Shown one piece after another: positions 44,701 to 50,765 of a stretch of DNA of 64,000 nucleotides. Position 1 is the stretch's first letter. Each line of letters begins with the position of its first letter. The notes beneath the pieces were generated by a model. The model ran no database searches. It saw nothing but the letters and a program-made list of their open reading frames with translations, and had not been told where the DNA came from. A program made the translations under genes and the position numbers. The stretch comes from Tubiluchus corallicola (Eukaryota; Priapulida; Priapulimorpha; Priapulimorphida; Tubiluchidae). The stretch is from positions 62,001-126,000 of the forward strand of contig JAQGDQ010000172.1 of NCBI GenBank assembly GCA_030141605.1. Reading direction: 5' to 3'.

Positions 44701-47700
44701 TGAAGCAAGTGTCATTAAGTGAAAAAAAGCATCGTCAAAACGAAACGTCGTTAAGCGAGGACACTGTATATACTTTATGCAGTGTAATGAAACTGCAAGA
44801 TATTGTACAGTGAAAAATAGTTAATCACAGTTAAGGTTTTGAAGTTATTTTAAATATGTACGACAAATATTCTATGAATAATTCTTGAAAAAGCAGTTTT
44901 TAAAAACTTTGGTCCATTTTTGGACCAGATTTAAAAGTATGAACATTATCATTAATTAAGTATACAATGAAAGCAATTTGTTTCATTGTTTCAGAGCTAT
45001 AGCTCTTTGTTGAAGGAACCGGATTATACTTGAGCATCGGTAATACAGTTGCAATTTAATTTTAACAACTTCAGCACCCTAGATCACGCATGTGTGCTCA
45101 TATGAGGTATGGAATATGTAGAGAAAAACTGCAAATTTAAAAACTGTAAATGATGTTTATTTTCAGGATGAGCCTACTACTGGCATGGATCCTCAAACTA
45201 GAAGACAAGTTTGGAATAACATCATTAATTCTATCAAAGACAAGCGTTCTGTTATTCTAACATCTCACAGGTAAGTTCTCATTTTGTACTTATGGCATGT
45301 GTAAGGCATGATATAACTATCCTACTAATGCGAGCTGATTATTAAACTTTTGCTTTTGTTCATTTCAAAAAAAATCAACAACTGTTTAGAAAAATAAATT
45401 GTTTAGATAAGAAAATCAACAAATAAAACAAACAGTATGTAATATGAAATGAGCCAGTCTGATTTAAGATTTGAACACAAGGCTTTGTGCTAGATTGTGC
45501 CTTAGTCAGGGTGCTAATTGAGCTAGCTGTCATATAAATATTCAAAGCTAGAATTTCAAGTGCATAATGTTAGTGATGCATTAAATTTTATATTGTATTG
45601 TATGTAATGGTGAAACTGTAGGGAGTACATAGGTAAAAATAGTATTAAAGGAGTTTAGCAGATAGACTAGTTTTAGCAGATAATCAAGCTCATCTGCTGA
45701 AATTTTACAAAATCTTGAGCTTGCCAGTTGGATTCCATTTTGTTGATGGCTGAGTGTGAGTTATCATTCCTTTGTTTTATTATTGCAGTATGGAAGAGTG
45801 TGACAATCTGTGCACCCAAATAGGAATACTTGTTAATGGAGAATTTAAGTGCCTTGGCTCTCCACAGCACTTGAAAGATCGGTGAGAAATTAATCTGTTA
45901 TCAATTGAAAACACTCATCAGGAACACGTTGGGACAGAAAAAGAAATTTTAGAAAAATTGTGACTGAAACCAGAATGTAACTAAGGATGTGACTTAATAT
46001 TTTATGAAGAATTGTAGATTTATTGTATCACTAACTCACTATCTAAATGGTAATAATAGCAAAGCTACACATGTCAAGTCCAAATGGCTTCTTTACAGTA
46101 TTAATATACAGTAGTATACAATATGAAGTAGTCAGCCTATATTTATATATATATATATGAAAACCTGTACGTTTTTTTTATAAAGTCTCTATTTGCCAAA
46201 GAAAAATTCGATTTATTGTTTCATGTAAGTTTTGTGGACTTACATATTTATCTGTTATTGTACCAACAACTAATGTGTTTTATGCAGTAAAGACTGTGCT
46301 GAAATACTTTATTGTTCTATAGTTGTTAGTTGAGCCTTTTCATTGTTTTCTATAGATTTGGTGAAGGTTACACCGTGTTAATAAAAGTGGGAGGTCATCC
46401 GCCATCTCTGCATCCTGTAATAAACTTTATGAGAACGAATTTTGATGGTTGCATCTTAAAGGTAAATGAATTTGAACTAATGCTTTATATGCTGCTTTTG
46501 TACGAAATTGTACATCTTTCGTGAATAGGGTGATCATTAGATAAATAGTAGTGGCTTTAATTACTTTGCGTAGAATGGGTTTGATACGTTCCTCAGTATT
46601 AATTTAGATACAACTAAAAATTTATGAACTGCAATCTAAAAATAAACAAGAACAAAACCAAAGTTAAATTGTAATAAACTGAGATCAGGAAATTTTATTG
46701 TCATATTAACTTCTGTATGCTGTATATAATTAGACCAGTTGGACCAATAATTAAAGATCTGTTCTTTTTTATCTGCAAAAATAATTCATTTTGCAGAGTA
46801 AGCAATTTAACACAATACAGTTCAGCTTGCCAGCCAAAAGTGACATGTTGTCTAAAATTTTTGGCTATTTGGAGCGAGAACGCCACAACCTCAACATAGA
46901 AGAATATACTGTGAATCAAACTAGTTTAGATCAGGTGAGATAACTTAACAGATGCATTGAGTCTTGAAAGGCACAGTTTGCTCTCTTATGATTCCTGTTG
47001 TACCATCATTGTACTATTTCGTATGCAGACTTTATTACAAGTTGTTTAGTTGTATGTTTGTTTGTTTAAATAAGAAAATTTTGAAATGTCACTTGTAGTG
47101 TACAATTAGCAAGTCAGTCCGTTTGTATAACAACCACGGGGATGTTTGAAAACTACAGTATCATTTGCCGAAATTGTAACACACAGTCATTGTGTTAAAG
47201 TAATTAAACAGTAATGTAAGTTTTAAATGGGAGGGGTAAAATTTTATGTTGAAATACTCGGCTTGTTTGAATAGTGTTACATCTAAATTTCTAGAAGTAT
47301 TGTTGACAATATGCACCAATTGCTGTTTGAAAAGCTACACAATATTTGTGTTTGTTTATTTTGACTTGCTGTTTATCATAAGTCAACAAACTTGTGTCTT
47401 ATACCTGAAACTGGGCTGTTTTCTCTAGCCTTTAATGCTATAAATAACTTTGAAGTCCTTTCTACTGCTTTTTGTGAATGATTTTTTTCTGTTTCACATT
47501 TATGGGATATTTGCATAGGTTTTTGCTAACTTGTCTCAGAAGCAAACTGATGGGTTAGAAGCAGATGATGTGTCTCTGGACCAATCAGGGATTCCAGAGC
47601 TTGGCAAGTGCCCATATTATCTTTAACAAGGAAATGAAATTCCAGAAATATTATTTGAGATTATATTTCTATTTCTCAGGTGAAATGTTTTTAGTTAAAC

Positions 47701-50700
47701 ACAACACAACATTATTAAAACTTTTACATTAAAAAGTTAAAATCATGCCAAACGTTTTGACTAGTTGCTGCTGTCATCATCAATGGTAAATTTACGAACA
47801 TACAGCTAGTTTATATAGACAGAACCTATTATGCACCATTTAAGTAGTTAACAGAAGCCAAACGGGTAATGAATAAACAGACCAGTAAAGAAATTGATAC
47901 AGTAACAAATAGCAAAGTGTTTGAAAATAAGGTTAAAGGAACTGAGGAGTTCCTCTTTTTAATGTAAATGTTTTTAATAAAGTTGTGTTGTTTTTAACTA
48001 CAAATATTTTTATGTGCCTGTAATAAAACTGGCTTGAAATGTTTTTTTGTTAAGCTGTGCTGTAGATAGAGCAAACAAACAAAATTTACTGTAGACTGCT
48101 GTAATATAGTATGTATTATGGTGTACATTATCATTGTATGAAAGTATATAGTAAACGAATGATGACATAACATTACTACAAGTAAATGGTTTATGTTTTG
48201 CTGGTTATAAGTTTTAACTGAATAGCATGCCATAGTAAATAATGTTATCTTTTCACCTAGGTAATGCTCCTAAAAGCAAGTATATATATGAAAATCCAAC
48301 CTATGACAGTGACAACTCGACGATTCCGCCACCGGCAGAATTTGCAAATCATGTGTACGAGGAATTGCCAAAGCAGTATGGACGCAATTTACTATTAGAG
48401 GCACCTAAACCAAATGACCTCAGCCCTGATGGCAACTTAAAAGCAGAAATCCATGTTTCTTCTCCAGACAATACACACGATGAAGATGATAATAAAGAGC
48501 TTGAAATAACTGATGTAAGGTTTGTTAATCGAAGCACTGCTCAAAAGTTTGGTACATTCCATTTACCGTTTTCCTTATATGCAACACTTGTATTACATTT
48601 TTCTTAACCTTGAAAGTAGTGCCAAACTGTAAAAACCTTCATAAAACGGTTGTTGCCTTCAGTGAATAGCTTGATGTGAAAAGTAGTACATGAACCTTAG
48701 CTGATTAATTATTTATTGTTTTAAACATAAAGATTATTAAGCGATTGCGAGATGAAGTGGTATTCAATCTTTGTCCGAAAAAAGATTGCATTGAATACTA
48801 CAAATCCAAGTATTCTGATACACTCATGTCCCGGGCATGTACAACAGTTAGCATAATGCACAGATTGCAGTTGGCACTAAGCCACACCTCCCTGCCTTTT
48901 GCCTTGCAAACTCTTGCAGGCTGACAGCCACTACCATACAGAATAACTGTAAACATATGGGAAAAAAACACCAAAAAGGAGTGGATGTTTTGTAAAAATT
49001 TGTAACTTATTTCAGAAATTTATCACTGTTATACTTACCGGACTAGAAGAAATAAGAGCGTTTAATTATTTCGATCAAGGATATGATTGTCCTGTAACAT
49101 TTTAATTTCCACCAAACATATAGGATTAGATTAATCCATACAATCAGTTTTTGTTTTGTTTATAGATAGAGGAGGTAGCAGAGCATGATACTGAAACACT
49201 ACCACTACGAGTGCCTCCCCCAGCAGCAGACTACCAGAGTCCTCCCCCAGCACCGGATTATCAGAGTCCACCATTGCAGTCAAATCAAAAGCCCAATTTC
49301 AAAGTAACTGACAGCACAGACTGCTAAACATTATTACTGTCGTAGCCTTCTCTCCACGTCTTTCTTGTCTTAGGTTTCACAGTGACAGTCTACATTCATA
49401 GTTTCTACTGCACTTCAGGCAAATACTTTAGTTTTGTCTTTTTTCTTTTTACTAATCTGGAATCATATAAGATGAACAGTGTTTGCATTGCTGATTTTGA
49501 TCTCACCATAAAATCAAGGAATTTTATTTCGCAACGTGTCGCTAACCTTTCTCATGATGGTATTTTTGACTCGAAGTCTCAACCTTTTTACAATACTTTG
49601 ACTGAAATTTCTTTCGTCATATGAACAAATGATTGAACTGTACAAGTGCAATAATGTTTTTGGCAGTGTTCAAGGAAGCCAGCACATTACATTCTCACTT
49701 TGCTTAGCATTATTTGCTGTAGTTGCACTGCACATTGTACTAATAAATGTGCTTTGCGATTTATGTATATAGATGTAATCTAGATACTGGTGTTATATAA
49801 GATATGGGGAATTTGCAAAATGTAGCTGGTTTTTAGGGATGCCTAGCATTCGTCTGTTTTATGTGACATCATACTTTATTTTTATAAAAGTAATTATTGT
49901 TAGTTACTGTTGTTGCTGACACTGTTTTTCTTACGTGCTGAAATACTGTACAAATGGGATATTAGTTTGTACAAAATTTCTCCATTTTCTTTAGGCTTGG
50001 ATTCTGTAACAATCATTAATTTTATAATGACTAAATATCTGAATTTTCCTTTGTCACTTTTGCAAAATGCAAGCATATTTTCGTGCACAAAATTCTCATG
50101 GGACTAACATTCTTGGTGTCTAAAACCTGAATAGTGTTTAGTTCGCATGTGATGTTTAGAAAACTGACTATCCATAGCACAATGCCGGAATTAATCAAAT
50201 TATGCACATTCGATATAAATATTGTAATTATTCTGTTATCTTCCATGTTTCGTTGGTACTTTTTGCTTTGCTGTATTGATTTTCTGTAAAAACTGATTTG
50301 CTTTTGAGCCTATTGTGTTTTTAAAACTTTTCTTTTAAAGACAGAAATTCACAAAAATGTTATCAACTTTTCACTAATGACATATTCATAATACCTTAAT
50401 ATCTGTGCATTACTAATAAAATGATCTTTCAGTTTCCCCAGAAACTGCATTAATATATTTCCCATAACCACTGATGAATAAATTGTTTTTATTTCACATT
50501 TGGTTTGTCTAATAAGCAGCTTTATAACTAATTACCCTGCCTTTCCTCGCAGTTGAATATACCCGTTTCTGATAGTCCAAACGAAGGCAAAGAAAAGTCA
50601 TGGACAGCAGTAGATAGTAGTTCTGAAACTGACACACTGCAAGGAGACTCAGAACCATGTGACGAAGAGGGATTCATCAATACAGAGGATGCAGACACAT

Positions 50701-50708
50701 GGTTGTAA
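1263..50708 (+). CDS. ABCA1-like: ABC transporter subfamily A (ABCA1-type lipid transporter), 5'-partial, 59 exons plus alternative last exon
   Basis: Full-size ABCA transporter; relatives such as ABCA1 move phospholipid/sterol across the plasma or endosomal membrane using ATP. Splice-consistent exons give about 2,979 codons (8,940 nt, in frame throughout) to the stop at 49325-49327. Order of domains: ectodomain 1 (residues 1-1311), TM2-6 (about 1312-1570), NBD1 with Walker [11 protein letters not shown]-loop CPQHN, signature LSGGM, Walker [13 protein letters not shown] and STHH H-loop, regulatory linker and TM7, ectodomain 2, TM8-12, NBD2 with [34 protein letters not shown] and LTSHS, then a tail. 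All catalytic motifs in both NBDs are intact, so an active ATPase is expected. Closest to ABCA1/A4/A7/A2 by motifs such as [10 protein letters not shown] in ectodomain 1. TM1 is missing because the window begins inside the gene. The exact orthology within subfamily A cannot be fixed by eye; ABCA12/13 share the long ectodomain. Confidence 0.95.
1967..2498. mobile_element. non-autonomous hAT element (516 bp) with perfect 8-bp TSD
   Basis: The element spans 1975-2490. It starts CAGTGGCGGCTC and ends with its exact reverse complement, GAGCCGCCACTG, and is flanked on both sides by ggtagcac (1967-1974 and 2491-2498). An 8-bp target duplication plus CA-starting inverted ends is the hallmark of the hAT superfamily. 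No transposase-like frame inside. Lies in the intron between ABCA exons 1 and 2. Confidence 0.93.
4903..5150. mobile_element. MITE-like inverted-repeat element
   Basis: tttatgtagcatccgg at 4935-4950 returns as its reverse complement at 5116-5131, with matching flanking bases extending the arms to about 4931-4956 and 5110-5136 and possibly outward to the gaatt at both edges. About 250 bp, no coding capacity; superfamily not assigned. Intron between ABCA exons 4 and 5. Confidence 0.6.
9744..18197 (+). CDS. ABCA1-like: ABCA exons 12-20: middle of expanded ectodomain 1
   Basis: Exons: 9744-9940, 11273-11400, 12032-12245, 13613-13767, 13952-14023, 15584-15702, 16488-16679, 17468-17675, 18048-18197. 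Phases chain without a stop. About 480 residues, helical and hydrophilic, with no transmembrane stretch. Exon 18 again carries a cysteine pair (ELVCDPHQL and NSLCNLKSD) spaced like that of exon 1, ends in phase 0 and is followed by a phase-0 exon, so it appears to be another copy of the module found in exons 1, 8 and 11. This middle part has no counterpart in the shorter ABCA1 ectodomain and is the main reason the protein is about 700 residues longer than ABCA1. Confidence 0.85.
10585..10621. repeat. CA-rich microsatellite
   Basis: Interrupted (CA)n tract of about 35 bp with cacgcacgcacg variants in the intron between ABCA exons 12 and 13. The rest of that 1.3-kb intron (9941-11272) shows nothing recognisable. 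Confidence 0.85.
11795..11900 (-). repeat. candidate tRNA-derived SINE
   Basis: The reverse complement of 11816-11829 reads ggttcaaatccagc, a good RNA polymerase III B box; a weaker A-box-like stretch lies about 30 bp upstream on the minus strand near 11851-11868. Intron between ABCA exons 13 and 14. Confidence 0.5.
12325..12684. repeat. pair of about 65-bp direct repeats 294 bp apart
   Basis: 12325-12390 and 12619-12684 are near copies: each reads tgtgttttacagg, then ttccaaaagaaatg, a short variable part, and aaatgctata followed by a gca/cct motif. The unit between them has no recognisable content. Could be the long terminal parts of a decayed element or a local duplication. Intron between ABCA exons 14 and 15. 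Confidence 0.6.
12890..13262. mobile_element. possible hAT remnant (right end)
   Basis: The segment ends ataggatagtccggccctg near 13257, the reverse complement of a CAGGGCCGGACTAT end typical of hAT elements, preceded by a GC-richer stretch unlike the surrounding intron. No matching left end or target duplication found, so probably a truncated copy. Same intron as the direct repeats at 12325-12684. Confidence 0.35.
14700..15180. repeat. GT-rich minisatellite (tgtgg/atgg variants) with CAT-rich start
   Basis: From about 14775 to 15176 the + strand consists almost only of G and T with units such as gtggtatggt and gtgtggtgtggt, including a longer duplicated unit (gtgggtagggtggtggagtgg occurs near 14967 and near 15049, differing little). 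It is preceded by catcat-type trinucleotides at 14726-14768. Long open frames here on both strands are a by-product of low complexity. Intron between ABCA exons 16 and 17. Confidence 0.9.
18330..18356 (+). CDS. ABCA1-like: ABCA exon 21: candidate 27-nt cassette microexon
   Basis: A 27-nt interval bounded by ctttagcag and gtaagt sits between exon 20 (ends phase 1 at 18197) and exon 22 (starts 18796). It enters and leaves in the same phase, adding nine residues (about NVPLTQDSQ) without disturbing the frame; skipping it also keeps the frame. Both splice sites match consensus. It could be a real optional exon or a chance pair of splice sites; RNA evidence is not available here. Confidence 0.55.
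18796..22167 (+). CDS. ABCA1-like: ABCA exons 22-27: membrane-proximal conserved ectodomain 1
   Basis: Exons 18796-18935, 19295-19408, 19998-20185, 20710-20801, 20931-21069, 21991-22167. This part can be laid directly on ABCA1: [16 protein letters not shown] corresponds to the ABCA1 segment before the TFQEL helix, [10 protein letters not shown] corresponds to the same motif just before the WDPGP region (here [19 protein letters not shown]), and [11 protein letters not shown] leads into TM2. The cysteine of PYPC is one of the conserved disulphide positions of ABCA1-type transporters. The domain faces the lumen or outside and, in ABCA1, forms a hydrophobic tunnel involved in lipid delivery. Confidence 0.93.
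21464..21915. mobile_element. non-autonomous hAT-like element (436 bp) with 8-bp TSD (one mismatch)
   Basis: Element 21472-21907 begins TAGTGATGGGC and ends with the reverse complement gtccatcacta (one mismatch). Flanks are atattggc (21464-21471) and atactggc (21908-21915), seven of eight bases alike. AT-rich interior, no coding capacity. Intron between ABCA exons 26 and 27. Confidence 0.75.
22279..25751 (+). CDS. ABCA1-like: ABCA exons 28-32: TM2-TM6 of first membrane domain
   Basis: Exons 22279-22387, 23048-23238, 24088-24226, 24918-25122, 25614-25751. Hydrophobic helices are evident: [19 protein letters not shown] (TM2), two segments in exon 29 ([15 protein letters not shown] and [12 protein letters not shown]), one in exon 30 ([20 protein letters not shown]), and two in exon 31 around [12 protein letters not shown] and [17 protein letters not shown]. 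The motif [11 protein letters not shown] matches the EEQGIGVQW segment of ABCA1, and [14 protein letters not shown] matches the FPGQYGIPRPWYFP turn that leads from TM6 into NBD1. The intron after exon 32 is 1.4 kb and contains an old transposon copy. Confidence 0.95.
23755..23787. repeat. (TG)n microsatellite
   Basis: About 33 bp of alternating TG with three tgcg interruptions at the 3' end, within the 0.85-kb intron between ABCA exons 29 and 30. Confidence 0.95.
26500..26954. mobile_element. decayed copy of Tc1/mariner-like MITE
   Basis: The right end gtcgttaagcgaggacttactg stops at 26954 before a TA dinucleotide and matches the end of the element at 44165-44766. Interior segments are shared with it in order (accacctac, ctagctag, ggaagcaaaaacatata, agaacagaataa, gagcaaagtaaaaaa). 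The left inverted end is no longer recognisable, so the start is approximate. Intron between ABCA exons 32 and 33. Confidence 0.75.
27176..31257 (+). CDS. ABCA1-like: ABCA exons 33-38: nucleotide-binding domain 1
   Basis: Exons 27176-27365, 27830-27961, 28653-28736, 30149-30345, 30797-30873, 31113-31257. The Walker A motif [10 protein letters not shown] straddles the exon 33/34 border; exon 34 continues [12 protein letters not shown] and the Q-loop [10 protein letters not shown]; exon 35 gives [15 protein letters not shown]; exon 36 holds signature [12 protein letters not shown] and Walker [13 protein letters not shown]; exon 37 holds the H-loop [10 protein letters not shown]. Every residue needed for ATP binding and hydrolysis is present. 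The exon 33 acceptor is a tandem tagcag (NAGNAG), so a one-residue variant is possible with the exon starting at 27176 or 27179. Confidence 0.97.
28157..28495 (-). mobile_element. 3' fragment of a non-LTR retrotransposon (CR1/L2-type reverse transcriptase C-terminus)
   Basis: The minus strand has an open stretch of about 100 codons. It contains [18 protein letters not shown], the W-N-x-L-P block commonly left at the end of CR1/L2-type reverse transcriptase ORFs, preceded by a RRGINLP-like segment ([14 protein letters not shown]). Only the end of the ORF is left, a typical 5'-truncated insertion, antisense in the intron between ABCA exons 34 and 35. Confidence 0.75.
28769..29852. mobile_element. 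possible decayed hAT-like element
   Basis: Left edge caagggcggacccaggat and the reverse complement of the right edge (cagaagtggattcag) resemble each other and the ggcggatccag-type ends of hAT elements. Flanking 8-mers do not match and the interior is non-coding. It fills most of the 1.4-kb intron between ABCA exons 35 and 36; the remaining 29853-30148 shows nothing. Confidence 0.4.
31582..33574 (+). CDS. ABCA1-like: ABCA exons 39-40: regulatory linker 1 and TM7
   Basis: Exons 31582-31793 and 33102-33574. Exon 39 has [14 protein letters not shown] and the GTTLEEV end of NBD1, aligning with the LVEDIGHELTYVLP and TTLEEIF region of ABCA1. Exon 40, the largest coding exon at 473 nt, completes [13 protein letters not shown], continues through a charged, low-conservation linker, then a membrane segment ([22 protein letters not shown]7) and the start of ectodomain 2 ([13 protein letters not shown]). 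The intron between them (31794-33101) contains a long foldback. Confidence 0.94.
31911..32338. mobile_element. long foldback (inverted repeat, arms about 190 bp)
   Basis: 31911-32101 and 32141-32338 are reverse complements over nearly their whole length. The clearest blocks are gataaaatgttaaaacagta (32000 region; returning near 32225-32245), gtgtaaaaca, aacattaaaag, gttagagaaa, and the outer tctcaatgattata. The loop is about 40 bp. Probably a full-length palindromic MITE. It lies in the intron between ABCA exons 39 and 40; the remainder of that intron (32339-33101) shows no feature. Confidence 0.85.
33676..33753. repeat. short hairpin, 24-bp arms
   Basis: gatttatgcctagtaatcga at 33676 continues to 33699; the reverse complement of 33730-33753 matches 22 of 24 positions. 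A 30-bp spacer separates the arms. Intron between ABCA exons 40 and 41. Confidence 0.8.
33986..36575 (+). CDS. ABCA1-like: ABCA exons 41-44: second extracellular domain
   Basis: Exons 33986-34100, 34221-34360, 35282-35472, 36515-36575. The CNC motif in exon 41 ([10 protein letters not shown]) corresponds to the CQC of ABCA1; [19 protein letters not shown] matches the SDYLVKTYVQ...FRYGG region; [20 protein letters not shown] matches [34 protein letters not shown] matches AFNHPLNLTKQQLS just before TM8. About 168 residues, shorter than the corresponding region of ABCA1. Confidence 0.94.
34740..34997 (-). repeat. tRNA-derived SINE, candidate
   Basis: On the minus strand, gtttagtggtaatac (A-box-like, near 34977-34991) is followed about 25 bp later by ccgagttcaatact (B-box-like, 34951-34964), then a unique body and a tail ending taaataaagattattatt. 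A tRNA-like head with a simple-repeat tail is the usual SINE layout. Intron between ABCA exons 42 and 43. Confidence 0.65.
36270..36300 (-). repeat. SINE-like tail remnant
   Basis: The minus strand of this short stretch ends taaataaaggattataataa, similar to the tail of the SINE candidate at 34740-34997. No head was found, so it may be a truncated copy. Intron between ABCA exons 43 and 44. Confidence 0.3.
36975..39804 (+). CDS. ABCA1-like: ABCA exons 45-48: TM8-TM12 of second membrane domain
   Basis: Exons 36975-37268, 38185-38332, 38634-38752, 39679-39804. Exon 45 contains [20 protein letters not shown] (TM8), the [16 protein letters not shown] coupling loop, and two further hydrophobic helices. 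Exon 46 holds [15 protein letters not shown] and [17 protein letters not shown], aligning with GWSITPLMYPASFVF and STAYVVLTSVNLFIGIN of ABCA1. Exon 47 has [20 protein letters not shown], and exon 48 a last helix ([15 protein letters not shown]). Confidence 0.95.
40124..46934 (+). CDS. ABCA1-like: ABCA exons 49-56: NBD2 and regulatory region 2
   Basis: Exons 40124-40316, 40700-40806, 41892-42033, 42711-42845, 45167-45270, 45789-45881, 46356-46461, 46797-46934. Exon 49 has the [14 protein letters not shown] lead-in seen before NBD2 in ABCA1 (DEDVRRERQRILDG). Walker A is [16 protein letters not shown] (exon 50), Q-loop [11 protein letters not shown] (51), signature [13 protein letters not shown] (52), Walker B spans exons 52/53 (LVLM then DEPTTGMDP), the H-loop LTSHS spans 53/54. 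Exons 55-56 carry [12 protein letters not shown] and [19 protein letters not shown], then the [12 protein letters not shown] end that corresponds to EDYSVSQTTLDQ. Confidence 0.96.
43050..43964. mobile_element. non-autonomous hAT-like element (899 bp) with perfect 8-bp TSD
   Basis: tcactatc flanks the element on both sides (43050-43057 and 43957-43964). The element begins GAGGGCTGGCC and ends ggccagtcctg, imperfect inverted ends. Subterminal sequences (cctagggcaacaaac at the left, ctacctagggccag at the right) are also related. No intact transposase; interior AT-rich with some short open stretches. Confidence 0.85.
44163..44768. mobile_element. Tc1/mariner-like MITE (602 bp), TA target
   Basis: The element spans 44165-44766, flanked by TA. 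It starts CAGTAAGTCCTCGCTTAACG; the right end, reversed, is CAGTGTCCTCGCTTAACGAC. CAGT starts with a TA target are typical of pogo/Tigger members of the Tc1/mariner superfamily. A second decayed copy lies at 26500-26954. Compared with that copy it carries about 150 extra bp near 44370-44560. Confidence 0.85.
45435..45545 (-). repeat. tRNA-derived SINE, candidate
   Basis: On the minus strand tagctcaattagcac (A-box-like) is followed about 40 bp later by tgttcaaatctta (B-box-like). The spacing is close to that of tRNA genes but the folded acceptor stem is not preserved, so a SINE head rather than a tRNA gene. Intron between ABCA exons 53 and 54. Confidence 0.6.
47519..49327 (+). CDS. ABCA1-like: ABCA exons 57-59: C-terminal cytoplasmic tail with YENPTY motif, proximal stop
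   Basis: Exons 47519-47603, 48261-48514, 49166-49327. Exon 57 begins VFANLSQKQ, the position of the ABCA1 VFVNF motif. The intron after exon 57 appears to use a GC donor (gcaagt at 47604), the only choice that keeps the frame into exon 58. Exon 58 carries [14 protein letters not shown], an NPxY-type sorting motif, followed by acidic sequence. Exon 59 carries a proline/tyrosine repeat ([15 protein letters not shown]) and stops at 49325-49327; a polyadenylation hexamer AATAAA lies at 49742-49747. The tail is longer than that of ABCA1 and does not end in the ABCA1 PDZ ligand. Confidence 0.85.
49742..49747 (+). promoter_or_regulatory. polyadenylation signal AATAAA (proximal ABCA form)
   Basis: AATAAA lies 415 bp after the proximal ABCA stop codon (49325-49327). 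The sequence between is AT-rich and non-coding, consistent with a 3' UTR of the form ending in exon 59. Confidence 0.5.
50553..50708 (+). CDS. ABCA1-like: ABCA alternative terminal exon 60
   Basis: Preceded by a strong acceptor (ctttcctcgcag), open in phase 0 for 51 codons to TAA at 50706-50708. An in-frame donor inside exon 59 (aaa|gtaact, exon end 49303) joins it perfectly, replacing the last seven residues with an acidic Ser/Glu/Asp-rich tail ending ADTWL. ATTAAA at 50760-50765 would serve as polyadenylation signal. Read as an alternative C-terminus; which form dominates cannot be seen from DNA. Confidence 0.7.
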   Translation: MNIPVSDSPNEGKEKSWTAVDSSSETDTLQGDSEPCDEEGFINTEDADTWL

Positions 50709-50759
50709 ATGATGTGATGACAAATTGCACGAATTTGTCTCAACTTACCATTTTGCAAT

Positions 50760-50765
50760 ATTAAA
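50760..50765 (+). promoter_or_regulatory. polyadenylation signal ATTAAA (distal ABCA form)
   Basis: ATTAAA 52 bp after the distal stop (50706-50708), fitting a short 3' UTR for the form using exon 60. Confidence 0.5.

Larger units (their letters stand above)
42846..45166. other. longest ABCA intron seen (exons 52/53), splits Walker B of NBD2
   Basis: This 2.3-kb intron separates LVLM from DEPTTGMDP. It contains two well-preserved transposons (43058-43956 and 44165-44766). The rest (42846-43049, 43965-44164, 44767-45166) has nothing I can name. Confidence 0.9.

Noticed and set aside
48515..48607. Read-through of ABCA exon 58 to a stop at about 48605
   Set aside because: Crosses a good donor (gtaagg at 48515) whose use joins exon 59 in frame; read-through would add a short non-conserved end. 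An intron-retention form cannot be excluded.
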